Positions 8,461-15,590 of a stretch of 17,055 nt of DNA are shown one piece after another. Origin of the DNA: CAZNFR01 sp964572225. Its GTDB lineage: Bacteria; Bacteroidota; Bacteroidia; Bacteroidales; GCA-2748055. The DNA is taken from contig CAZNFR010000077.1 in the NCBI GenBank assembly GCA_964572225.1, positions 1-17,055 of the forward strand. Reading direction: 5' to 3'. Below the pieces are notes generated by a model. That model made no database searches and was not told the DNA's origin. It saw only the letters and a list, made by a program, of their open reading frames with translations. The position numbers were made by a program, and so were the translations under genes. How positions within the stretch are numbered: position 1 is the stretch's first letter; every line of letters begins with the position of its first letter.

Positions 8461-8654
8461 AATTTATATTAATATGAAAAATTATGCATGCATTTGCTTA
8501 AATATTGGTATTTTTAGCCGGGTTTTAGTTAGTGTTTGAAAAGGAGCATCAGTCGCATATAATTTTTCAATGATTCCTTGTAAATTATAAGTTTGATTGA
8601 AAAGCTCCTTTTTCAATTCTGTTAAATTGTAAGGGGATTCCGGTTTTTTATATC

Positions 8655-8674
8655 AATCCTTAAAATTAAGGATT
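8655..8674. repeat. 9-bp perfect inverted repeat
   Basis: AATCCTTAA and TTAAGGATT are separated by AA. The AT-rich centre with flanking dyad symmetry resembles the general shape of Lrp-family sites. As a hairpin it would be a weak terminator, because no T run follows on either strand. It lies about 270 bp before the Lrp start and 160 bp after the channel gene stop. Confidence 0.4.
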
Positions 8675-8837
8675 AAATTTCGAATTCCTGATTAATTTGG
8701 ATGAAATACTTGAATATGTCCTAAAACAGATAATCCTCTTTCGAATTGAAAGTCATTATTTTAAATCGCCTTCGGGTTTTCTTCAGACAATTTTCCTCAA
8801 TTAACACCTGTATTTTCGGAGAGGGAACCTAAAAGTA

Positions 8838-10103
8838 TCAATCTGTAAACACATCCCGTAGCTTTTGAAAATCATCGCCGGTGGGATTCTGGAAAACACG
8901 GAGTTCGAACCATGGAATTGAAGCAAGGATGTGATCGAAAATATCGGCTTGAAGGGCTTCATATTTTGCCCATTCCTGTTCCTTGCTAAACACATAAATC
9001 TCAAGAGGGATTCCGGTCTCTGTGGGTTGCAGGTGCCGGATCAGAAAGGTCATTTCGTTATTTATTTTCGGATGTTGTCGAAGGTAGGCTTCCATGTATT
9101 TGCGAAAAACCCCCAGATTGGTCATTCTCCTGCCATTCACCGGTACGGTCCCGTCTATCTTGTTCTGCTCATTGAATTCTTCGATTTCTTTCTGTCTGGT
9201 TTCGATATAGTCTTTGATTCGCTGGACTTTTTTCAATTTGTCACGTAATTCGGGTGTGAGAAATTTCACACTTTTCATATCGATATTAATGGATCTTTTA
9301 ATCCGCCTGCCCCCCGACTCTTCCATTCCTTTCCAGTTGTTGAATGACTCGGTTACCAGGGCATAAGTGGGAAAGGTACTGATAGTTTTATCCCAGTTCT
9401 GTACTTTGACTGTGTTCAGGGTAATTTCCAGAACGGTTCCGTCGGCCCCCCGGCTGGGCATGGTAATCCAGTCACCCGGCTTTACCATATTATTGGCCGA
9501 AACCTGAATACTCGCCACAAGGCCTAGTATGGTATCTTTGAAAACCAGCAGGAGCACCGCAGCAAGGGCTCCAATACCTGCAAGCAGTTTCAGGGGTGTT
9601 TCTCCGCTCAGGATGGAAATAACAAAAATTATGGCCAGGAAATACAAAAAGATTTTGACTACCTGAACATATCCCTTAATGGGCTTTTCTCTGGAAATAG
9701 GGAAGGTCTGATAGATATCATGCAGGGCACTGACAAAAGAATCGGCCACCAGCAGAGAAATGATAATAATGTAAATTTTGGTCGCAGTTTTGATAAAGCC
9801 CACGATACCGGCTATATCAATGGCATAGTCAATAGTGTATATTATTACCAAAGCGGGGGCTATATGTGCCAGGCGATGAAAGACTTTTTTGGTCAGGAAT
9901 ATGTCGTCCCACTTGTTCTTACTCCTCTGAACGTAAGCCTTGACAAATGAAACTATGATGCCTCTTGTAATCCGGTCGGATAGAAACGCCAGAAAAAGGA
10001 TTACAAAAATGATAATGAGGCCTTCTACCAGATTGGTAATATTCTCAGGTAACCCAAGCTTTACCAGTAGTCTGCCAAGGCCCTCGATCCAGTTTTCGAT
10101 CAT
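8838..10103 (-). CDS. Mechanosensitive ion channel, YbdG/MscM-like
   Basis: Inner-membrane MscS-superfamily channel that would open under hypo-osmotic membrane tension. About five membrane segments are visible (roughly 24-42, 79-99, 106-126, 147-166 and the pore helix 171-190, rich in Gly and Ala). The MscS beta domain follows, containing VKPGDWITMPSRGADGTVLE (207-226) and then ITLNTVKVQNWD. The 421-residue length and the GADGTVLEITLNTVKVQNWD segment fit the E. coli YbdG subgroup better than short MscS. The C-terminal cytoplasmic region is long and charged. It starts at ATG 10103, divergent from the M64 peptidase gene, with 91 bp between them. Confidence 0.88.
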   Translation of the reverse strand: MIENWIEGLGRLLVKLGLPENITNLVEGLIIIFVILFLAFLSDRITRGIIVSFVKAYVQRSKNKWDDIFLTKKVFHRLAHIAPALVIIYTIDYAIDIAGIVGFIKTATKIYIIIISLLVADSFVSALHDIYQTFPISREKPIKGYVQVVKIFLYFLAIIFVISILSGETPLKLLAGIGALAAVLLLVFKDTILGLVASIQVSANNMVKPGDWITMPSRGADGTVLEITLNTVKVQNWDKTISTFPTYALVTESFNNWKGMEESGGRRIKRSINIDMKSVKFLTPELRDKLKKVQRIKDYIETRQKEIEEFNEQNKIDGTVPVNGRRMTNLGVFRKYMEAYLRQHPKINNEMTFLIRHLQPTETGIPLEIYVFSKEQEWAKYEALQADIFDHILASIPWFELRVFQNPTGDDFQKLRDVFTD

Positions 10104-10114
10104 CGGGAATATGT

Positions 10115-10145
10115 TTTGGTTTTGTTGGGCGAAGTTATAATTTTA
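10115..10145 (+). promoter_or_regulatory. Candidate promoter for the M64 peptidase gene
   Basis: TTTG (10115-10118), 19 bases, then TAATTTTA (10138-10145). This fits the Bacteroidota TTTG-N17-23-TAnnTTTG pattern except that the last base is A instead of G. It lies about 50 bp before the ATG at 10195. Confidence 0.4.
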
Positions 10146-10194
10146 CCTTATTATCTGAAAGCAATTTTTCCCCCCTTATTTATCAACTACGATC

Positions 10195-11484
10195 ATGAAA
10201 GCCTTTTTAATCCTAATTCTTCTTTCAATTAACCTTTTAACATCCCGGGCTACATTCGATGACTGGTTTACCGGTGAAGAGCTCAGGGCTGATTTCATAC
10301 TATCGGGTGACCACGAATCATTCACCCTTTCTTTGGCCGGATTAAGCATTTCTCCGGAATGGTCAGGAACCCGTGAATACATAGTGGACCCTTTTTATTA
10401 TGGTAACTTTTATTTTACCATAATTGATGAGGAAAGCGGAAAGGAACTATTTCGTCGCGGATTCAATACTCTTTTTGGTGAGTGGCAGACGACGATTGAG
10501 GCAAAAACGATCAGAAGAGCTTTTGAAAATACCGTAAGGATGCCCTTACCGAAAAATTCATTCCTGCTTGAATTCTATCAAAGAACCACAATGGATGAAG
10601 CTGAAAAGATCATTTCTTTTCCTGTCGATCCCCATGATTTTACCATTGAAAAGAAAACCTCTGTTGGCAAGGAGATCATTTTGATCAGGGAGAAGGTACA
10701 GCCAGGCGATGGGGTGGATTTACTGTTTATTGCTGAAGGGTATACCAGTGAAGAAAGGGCCAAATTTATCATTGACACAAAAAAAGCCATGGAAGCGCTT
10801 TTTTCCATGGCGCCTTATTCGGAATACGAAGAAAGTTTCAATATACGCGGACTCTTTGTGGCTTCACCCGAAAGCGGACCCGATAATCCCGGTACAGGAG
10901 AATGGCATGATACTCCCGCAGAAACCCGTTTCTATACCTTCGGAAGCGAACGATATCTGACCTCAGTTAACTATTGGAAGATACAGGATCTGGCCGACGG
11001 GATTCCTAATGATCACCTGGTTATTCTGGTAAATACGGAAAAATATGGGGGAGGGGGGATCTATAACCATTTCACCGTGTATGTTTCGGACCATCAGCTT
11101 AGTGGGGAGCTTTTCCTTCATGAACTGGGGCACGGACTCGCAGGTCTGGGCGATGAGTATTATGACTCGGAGGTGGCTTATTCAGATTTTTATTCACTTG
11201 ATCAGGAGCCCCTTGCAGCCAACCTTACCACATTGGTGGATTTTGACCGCAAGTGGAAATCAATGGTGGCAGTAAATGTGCCGGTGCCAACCCCGGTGAG
11301 TTCTGAGTTTAATTCGATAACCGGAGTATATGAAGGAGGGGGATACTCCGCCAGGGGCATTTACCGTCCCTACATAACCTGCAGGATGAAAGAAAATGAA
11401 GCCCCGGGATTTTGTCCGGTTTGCCGGAAAACACTTTCCAGAATGATCCGGTACTATTCAGGTATGCCCCTGGAGAAGCCCTGA
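10195..11484 (+). CDS. Secreted M64-type zinc metallopeptidase
   Basis: A 429-residue protein with an N-terminal signal peptide (about 1-19, MKAFLILILLSINLLTSRA). An N-terminal beta-rich domain (about 20-170, FYYGNFYFTIIDEESGKELF) resembles the M64 N-terminal region. The catalytic domain contains the zinc site HELGHGLAGLGDE (309-321), where H309, H313 and probably D320 bind zinc and E310 is the catalytic base. The family includes the Clostridium ramosum IgA peptidase, but Bacteroidota members are widespread in free-living species and cleaving IgA should not be assumed. Cysteines near the end (CRM, FCPVC) could form disulfides or bind metal. No type IX secretion sorting domain is visible at the C-terminus, so it is probably periplasmic or released by another route. 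Confidence 0.87.
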   Translation: MKAFLILILLSINLLTSRATFDDWFTGEELRADFILSGDHESFTLSLAGLSISPEWSGTREYIVDPFYYGNFYFTIIDEESGKELFRRGFNTLFGEWQTTIEAKTIRRAFENTVRMPLPKNSFLLEFYQRTTMDEAEKIISFPVDPHDFTIEKKTSVGKEIILIREKVQPGDGVDLLFIAEGYTSEERAKFIIDTKKAMEALFSMAPYSEYEESFNIRGLFVASPESGPDNPGTGEWHDTPAETRFYTFGSERYLTSVNYWKIQDLADGIPNDHLVILVNTEKYGGGGIYNHFTVYVSDHQLSGELFLHELGHGLAGLGDEYYDSEVAYSDFYSLDQEPLAANLTTLVDFDRKWKSMVAVNVPVPTPVSSEFNSITGVYEGGGYSARGIYRPYITCRMKENEAPGFCPVCRKTLSRMIRYYSGMPLEKP

Positions 11485-11543
11485 TTTAACATAATATTCT
11501 TGACCCTTTTGACCAGTTTTACCAGAGCATTCGTAAATTTTGT

Positions 11544-11551
11544 TAGTTTTG
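11544..11551 (+). promoter_or_regulatory. -7 box upstream of the sigma factor gene
   Basis: TAGTTTTG matches TAnnTTTG exactly, 22 bases before the GTG start at 11574. Two TTGACC hexamers (11500-11505 and 11509-11514) lie upstream, but at a spacing too long for a standard -33 element. They could be an operator. The box suggests the sigma gene can be read by the housekeeping polymerase. Confidence 0.4.
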
Positions 11552-11573
11552 AAATCAAAGGAAAAAAGAACCT

Positions 11574-12143
11574 GTGAGCCGCTATTCTCCAGATGAAATA
11601 ATTGACGGACTTCGAAGACGGGATAACCGGGTAATGCGATATATCTATAAAAATTATTATCCTGCGGTTCTCAAACTGGTAATGACCAACAGCGGAACAG
11701 AGGAGGATGCTAAAGATGTATTTCAGGAAGCCCTGATTGCTGTATTTCGGAACATCCGGAAAGAAGAGAATTTCCAGCTTAAGCATAGTTTCAGCACCTA
11801 TTTATATTCCATTTCCAGACTTTTGTGGCTTAAGAATCTGCGTGATTCACGTAATTCTGAAAAAAACCTCAAGGAGAATCATCCCTACATTGATTTTGAG
11901 GATCCCAAGCCTTTCAACGAGGAAGATCTTCGGTATTCGGCCTATCAAAGGGCGTTTAGTAAGATTCCGGAAGATTGTAAAAAAATACTGAAAATGACGG
12001 TCGACGGGGTATCTCAAAAGGAAATTGCCAATGAGCTTGGTCTTAAAAGTGAGAACTACATCAAAAAAAGAAAGCACTATTGTAAGGAGTATCTGATTCA
12101 GAAGATTAAAGAGGATCCTGAATTTGAGGAGAATAAAGATTAA
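11574..12143 (+). CDS. ECF-like sigma-70 family RNA polymerase sigma factor
   Basis: A 189-residue two-domain sigma factor. Region 2 (about 22-92) includes EEDAKDVFQEALIAVFRNI, the core-binding and -10 recognition helix, and STYLYSISRLLWLKNLR. Region 4 (about 122-178) holds the helix-turn-helix GVSQKEIANELGLKSENYIKKRK that reads the -35 element. The tail KHYCKEYLIQKIKEDPE is conserved-looking in Bacteroidota sigma factors of this type (from memory, not searched). The start is GTG at 11574 after a purine-rich GGAAAAAAGAA. It converges on the CHAT gene with overlapping stop codons. No FecR-type anti-sigma gene is next to it; the membrane protein at 15591 is the candidate partner. Confidence 0.9.
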   Translation: MSRYSPDEIIDGLRRRDNRVMRYIYKNYYPAVLKLVMTNSGTEEDAKDVFQEALIAVFRNIRKEENFQLKHSFSTYLYSISRLLWLKNLRDSRNSEKNLKENHPYIDFEDPKPFNEEDLRYSAYQRAFSKIPEDCKKILKMTVDGVSQKEIANELGLKSENYIKKRKHYCKEYLIQKIKEDPEFEENKD

Positions 12144-14962
12144 TCCTTTAGCTTGAGTTCTCCCAGAGTAGATTTCCGGTATCTGCGATAGAGGAAAAAC
12201 AGTCCCAGCAAGGGGATTGCAAGGAGAACGGAATTCATCATGTGTGTCTTAAGATGCCCGCTGTATACCGGAGCTGTGTCTCCCATAATCACATAGCTTG
12301 ACCAAAAGAAGGGGTTGGATTTAAGCAGGTCGGCCCTGGAGATAAATTCAATTTTTGAGCGGTGCAGTGCTTCTGATTTGGAATATCCTTTGCCCAGATA
12401 ATAATAAAACCTTTCCATGATCTCAACGGTAGAGTTATCGGCTACCTCCCAGAGGGTCATCAGAATGCTGGGACAACCGGCATATGCGAATCCGCGGGCC
12501 AGACTTTGTATGCCCTCTCCTTCCTGAAGATTTCCGAATCCGCTGCTACAAGAGCTCAATACAGCCAGATCGGCATTGATTCCAAGGTTATAGATTTCAT
12601 AGGTGTGCAGGAAATTATCATCGGTGGAATCTGCAAACTGAGTGAAAGCCAGTTTGGAGTTCAGGGGATTATTATCATCGAGTATGGTGTGCATAGCCAG
12701 ATGCAGGATACGGTAATCGGATACATTAGATTTAAAGTTGGATTCGGAGGCCATCAGATCCTGGAAAACATCTGCTCTGAGCATGGAAGAGATCCGTTTT
12801 ACTTCTTCTTTGACTCCGGGTATACGGATCAGTTGTTCTCGATCGTCCTGCCTGAGCATTTGAGGATTTATATTCTGGGAGCTGATGTTGCTGTAACTGG
12901 GTGCAAAGGCCAGGATCTCCCTGATAGGGTTTTTATTTTTCACCGGCTGGGTGAAATGTATGGTTGCCGAGTATGAGTTACTGAATCCGTTCTCCAGGAT
13001 CATATAGGGGAGATCATAGTAGCTGGGCCTTTCCTTCATCTCAACCGGTGCCGAAAGCAAAGCCTCAAAAGGAACGTATGCAATTTCCCCATCAGGAATG
13101 ATGATCAGGTTTTTTCCTGTGATCTTATCCTTCACTGGCTCCAGCAATTTCTGATAAAGACTGTAACCTAGTCTGCTATAATTCCGAAAGGTTTCACGGG
13201 CATTATAGGAAAAGCTTTGTTTGGTAATAACATCGTAAAACTCCATGCATTCCCTTCGCAATGAAGTATCCACCCGGGTTTCAGTAATATCGTAACCCTC
13301 ACTGGAAATCTGATAAATATACATAAGGCTGTCCATCAGAGTATAGGAAAGGATCATATCATCCTCCCCCAGTTTTTGAGAGGTTTCCTCCATGGAGATT
13401 ACATCGGTATTGTATTTCAGATTGTAATAATTGGGATATTGCCTTTCAAAAAGTTCGATAAGATCTTCGTATTCCTGTTCACTTTTTATAACAATGGAAT
13501 CCCAATACTGAATTTTGGATTCATTTGGATTCTCAAATTGCTTCTCATTATTTATTAGTTCTTTATAGGCTTGAATGTTTGAATTCAGTTTTTTTTCGTT
13601 TTCCAGTAACTGATCTGTAATCCCACCAAATTTCATGGCCTCCTGAGTTCGCAGGGAAGAAAGCAATTTAACGGCACGACCCTGTTCATTGAGCCGAAAG
13701 GCACTTTCCAAATAAGTTTTATCACCGGTTTCTTTATAAAGACTATGGGCTATGCTTTGTCCCAATTTAAGACTGTTGATCTCGCGCGAAGAGATAATAA
13801 ACTCCCGGTTTCCATAGTCATATCGCCATTTTAATTTATTGGTGATTTTAGCTAGTAATTCCGCAGTTTCAAAACCATGTAAAAGATATTTTGGGTTTTT
13901 TGTTTGTTCATATAAATTTACAAGACATGTCATCTTTAACCTTAATGGATAAATAGACATATTTAATTCAAATAAATTATCAATATTAGGATTCTCTAAA
14001 GGTGATATGGGGCTGAAATTTTTAGAATAACGAGATAAAGTATTTTGTATTTTTTCTAATGCTATATAATAATCTTTTTTTCTAATATGATAATCCACAA
14101 AGGATAAAGAAATATTGTAAAAAACAAGGTGATCCTCATTATAATATTTCTTCGCAAAATTATAAGCCGATTCATATGATTGGTAAGCACTATCCACTAA
14201 ATTTTCTGTTGTCAATATTTCATAACCATGATCAATTAGGATATCTATTTTAAATAATGGGGATAAATCATCATTATCAATAAGATTTAATCTCTTCTTA
14301 TAATAAAAAGACTTAAGACTATCTAGTGCTAGTATCTCACAAGAGTTAATTGCCTTTAAATAAAAAATGTTTTCATCATTTGTGGATGAGAACCCTGCTT
14401 TTTTTGCCTGATCCAGATAGTATAAAGTTTCCTCTCTATTATTCTGTAAAGCATAGATATAGGCTATTCTAGCAAGAACTGCATTTTTTGAGTTTCCTTT
14501 ATCGAATTGATTTTTTTGAATGATTGATAAGGACTGCTTTAAGGTTCTAAGTGCTTTATTGTATTCATTCTCAAGCTCATAAACAATGGAGATATTATTT
14601 AAAGTCCTTGCCAGATTAAGACTGTTAGGATCTCTTAATTTGTAAAGATCTATGGCTTTCTCATACACCTCAAAAGCTTCTTTATAACGGAAGGTATTTC
14701 TGTAGACTATCCCCAGGTTTCCGTACAAAAGTGCCAATCTCTCAGATTTTACATCAGGTCCCTTTAACAAAACTGAAATTAGTTCTTTTAATACAACTTC
14801 AGCATCTTCGTATTTTCCATTAATCAGGGAGGAATAGAAACGGTCATAATTTGCATTATACAAAGAGTCGGAATAGGATTGAGCCCGAAGGGAAGAAATG
14901 CCTATCAGGATCCCCAAAAACAGGGAGAGGAAAATTCTTTTATGGTCAGAAAAGCTTTTCAC
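12140..14962 (-). CDS. Exported TPR-CHAT caspase-like protease, membrane-anchored
   Basis: The CHAT domain (caspase HetF associated with TPRs) is a clan CD cysteine peptidase. From GTG 14962 the protein has 940 residues: signal peptide (about 1-29, hydrophobic core FLSLFLGILIGISSL then RAQS), a long TPR array (about 35-400), a helical linker, then CHAT. The catalytic dyad is visible: His in LHLAMHT (758) and Cys in VLSSCSSGFG (805). Next comes the typical EGEGIQSLARGFAYAG and a C-terminal transmembrane helix (VLLAIPLLGLFFLY) ending in a basic tail. Topology therefore puts TPRs and protease in the periplasm, anchored at the C-terminus. A TTG at 15022 would add 20 residues; I prefer GTG 14962 because it gives a clean signal peptide. 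The TPR-coding half is markedly AT-richer than the CHAT-coding half. Substrate unknown. Confidence 0.9.
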   Translation of the reverse strand: MKSFSDHKRIFLSLFLGILIGISSLRAQSYSDSLYNANYDRFYSSLINGKYEDAEVVLKELISVLLKGPDVKSERLALLYGNLGIVYRNTFRYKEAFEVYEKAIDLYKLRDPNSLNLARTLNNISIVYELENEYNKALRTLKQSLSIIQKNQFDKGNSKNAVLARIAYIYALQNNREETLYYLDQAKKAGFSSTNDENIFYLKAINSCEILALDSLKSFYYKKRLNLIDNDDLSPLFKIDILIDHGYEILTTENLVDSAYQSYESAYNFAKKYYNEDHLVFYNISLSFVDYHIRKKDYYIALEKIQNTLSRYSKNFSPISPLENPNIDNLFELNMSIYPLRLKMTCLVNLYEQTKNPKYLLHGFETAELLAKITNKLKWRYDYGNREFIISSREINSLKLGQSIAHSLYKETGDKTYLESAFRLNEQGRAVKLLSSLRTQEAMKFGGITDQLLENEKKLNSNIQAYKELINNEKQFENPNESKIQYWDSIVIKSEQEYEDLIELFERQYPNYYNLKYNTDVISMEETSQKLGEDDMILSYTLMDSLMYIYQISSEGYDITETRVDTSLRRECMEFYDVITKQSFSYNARETFRNYSRLGYSLYQKLLEPVKDKITGKNLIIIPDGEIAYVPFEALLSAPVEMKERPSYYDLPYMILENGFSNSYSATIHFTQPVKNKNPIREILAFAPSYSNISSQNINPQMLRQDDREQLIRIPGVKEEVKRISSMLRADVFQDLMASESNFKSNVSDYRILHLAMHTILDDNNPLNSKLAFTQFADSTDDNFLHTYEIYNLGINADLAVLSSCSSGFGNLQEGEGIQSLARGFAYAGCPSILMTLWEVADNSTVEIMERFYYYLGKGYSKSEALHRSKIEFISRADLLKSNPFFWSSYVIMGDTAPVYSGHLKTHMMNSVLLAIPLLGLFFLYRRYRKSTLGELKLKD

Positions 14963-15080
14963 GCTATAAAAGTGTAAAATCTTTCTGAGAAATAAAAAAA
15001 AATGATCTAATCTAACGCTCAATAAATCAGTCAGGTAAGATTAAAATTTAAAAAAAGTAAAAAAGATTTGAATTTTTTGG

Positions 15081-15108
15081 GTAACCTTTTCGGGTTTTGG
15101 GGAACTAA
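15081..15108 (+). promoter_or_regulatory. Candidate ECF-sigma promoter of the GG-peptide gene
   Basis: GTAACC (15081-15086), a 16-bp spacer, then AACTAA (15103-15108), 40 bp before the ATG at 15148. An AAC core is characteristic of ECF -35 elements, and the spacing is right. No TAnnTTTG box is present, which argues for an alternative sigma factor, plausibly the one at 11574. TTTTGGGG (15095-15102) and CCCCAAAA (15130-15137) form an inverted repeat spanning the probable start site. Confidence 0.4.
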
Positions 15109-15147
15109 TTAATGAGAACAAAAAATTAACCCCAAAAACAAATTAAG

Positions 15148-15306
15148 ATGAGAACTGTATTTAATTCCGTAAACGCTGAGAGCTTCGATTCATTTGAAAA
15201 ATTTGCTTTGAACAATCAGGCAATGAGTTTTATTAAAGGTGGTGGGGATCCTACTGTTACAAGACCTGGTGAAGAATTAATCCTGGCAGACCCCGATAAA
15301 AAATAA
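15148..15306 (+). CDS. 52-residue peptide with double-glycine-type leader
   Basis: A small gene, ATG 15148 to TAA 15304-15306. The first part, MRTVFNSVNAESFDSFEKFA, leads into LNNQAMSFIKGGG (21-33), which resembles the leaders of Bacteroidota GG-type peptide precursors: a helical segment with hydrophobic positions, then a Gly-Gly cleavage site. Cleavage after G31-G32 would release a 20-residue, Pro- and acid-rich product without cysteine (GDPTVTRPGEELILADP followed by DKK). The product is therefore not an obvious lanthipeptide or disulfide bacteriocin; a signal or protease-substrate role is possible. No C39 peptidase/ABC exporter or modifying enzyme is in the window. It is divergent from the CHAT gene, behind a candidate ECF promoter. 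K30 before the glycines and R39 are conceivable sites for a caspase-like protease. Function unknown. Confidence 0.65.
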   Translation: MRTVFNSVNAESFDSFEKFALNNQAMSFIKGGGDPTVTRPGEELILADPDKK

Positions 15307-15590
15307 AACCTTACATATTTTATCATAAGCTGGTAAAATATTCCTGCAAAATCAGCAGGTAAAACAAGATTGATTGCAGAGGGTCCGTTGAAACGGATTT
15401 ACTGCGAGCTGAAACTGAGAACTGTTACACACTTGCGTGCGTTTTTCTGGTACTGTTACGAGCAGGCTATCAGAAAGGTTACGTGGGAGTGGAAAAATAC
15501 AGACCCGTGCATTGTCTGCATGCCATGAAACGCATGTAAACAAGACGAATAGCGTGTATTTGAAATACTAATTTTTAATTATATACAGAG
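15307..15590 (+). other. Hairpin-rich spacer between peptide and TPR membrane gene
   Basis: This 284-bp stretch has no recognised gene but much pairing potential: ATATTTTA/TAAAATAT (15315-15322 with 15334-15341), CCTGC/GCAGG (15343-15347 with 15355-15359), a strong stem at 15374-15407, CAGAC/GTCTG (15500-15504 with 15514-15518), TGCATGC/GCATGTA (15517-15523 with 15532-15538) and palindrome GTATTT-G-AAATAC (15556-15568). The octamer ACTGTTAC occurs at 15421 and 15452, and also at 15253 inside the peptide gene. It may be a structured 3' UTR, small RNA or leader of the next gene. Short open frames exist on both strands (TTG 15370 to TGA 15528 on +), without protein-like support. Confidence 0.45.
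15374..15407 (+). ncRNA. Strong RNA hairpin in the intergenic region
   Basis: GCAG (15376-15379) pairs with CTGC (15402-15405). After one A-A mismatch, GGG pairs with TTT by G-U wobbles, and TCCGTT (15384-15389) pairs exactly with AACGGA (15392-15397). The loop is GA, or TGAA if the last pair opens. Two outer pairs extend it to about 15 bp. No U tract follows, so it is not a standard terminator. The pairing is seen; a functional RNA is inference. Confidence 0.35.

Larger units (their letters stand above)
8389..8837. other. AT-rich intergenic region with several dyads
   Basis: These 449 bp separate the Lrp gene start from the end of the mechanosensitive channel gene. No convincing gene is seen; the longest + strand start near 8474 gives only 21 codons. 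The region holds a 9-bp direct repeat (8432 and 8452), a 10-bp palindrome ATGCATGCAT (8484-8493), a dyad ATTGAAAA/TTTTCAAT (8596-8617), a 9-bp perfect inverted repeat (8655-8674) and CTTTC/GAAAG (8738-8752). Some could be Lrp sites or a terminator for the channel gene, but none has a clear U tract. Confidence 0.5.

Noticed and set aside
8474..8539. 21-codon peptide in the AT-rich gap
   Set aside because: Too short, with no GG motif, signal or supporting context.
8655..8674. Rho-independent terminator of the channel gene
   Set aside because: The stem is AT-rich and no T run follows on the minus strand.
12140..14962. Type III-E CRISPR TPR-CHAT (Csx29)
   Set aside because: No Cas7-11, Csx30 or CRISPR repeats in the window, and this protein has a signal peptide and membrane anchor.
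15148..15306. Bacterial gasdermin as the CHAT substrate
   Set aside because: CHAT-type proteases can accompany gasdermin genes, but the peptide has only 52 residues, far too short for a gasdermin, and no other gene here resembles one.
15352..15543. 63-residue frame on the minus strand with a TTG start
   Set aside because: No recognisable domain, a weak start, and it covers the hairpin-rich spacer; likely chance.
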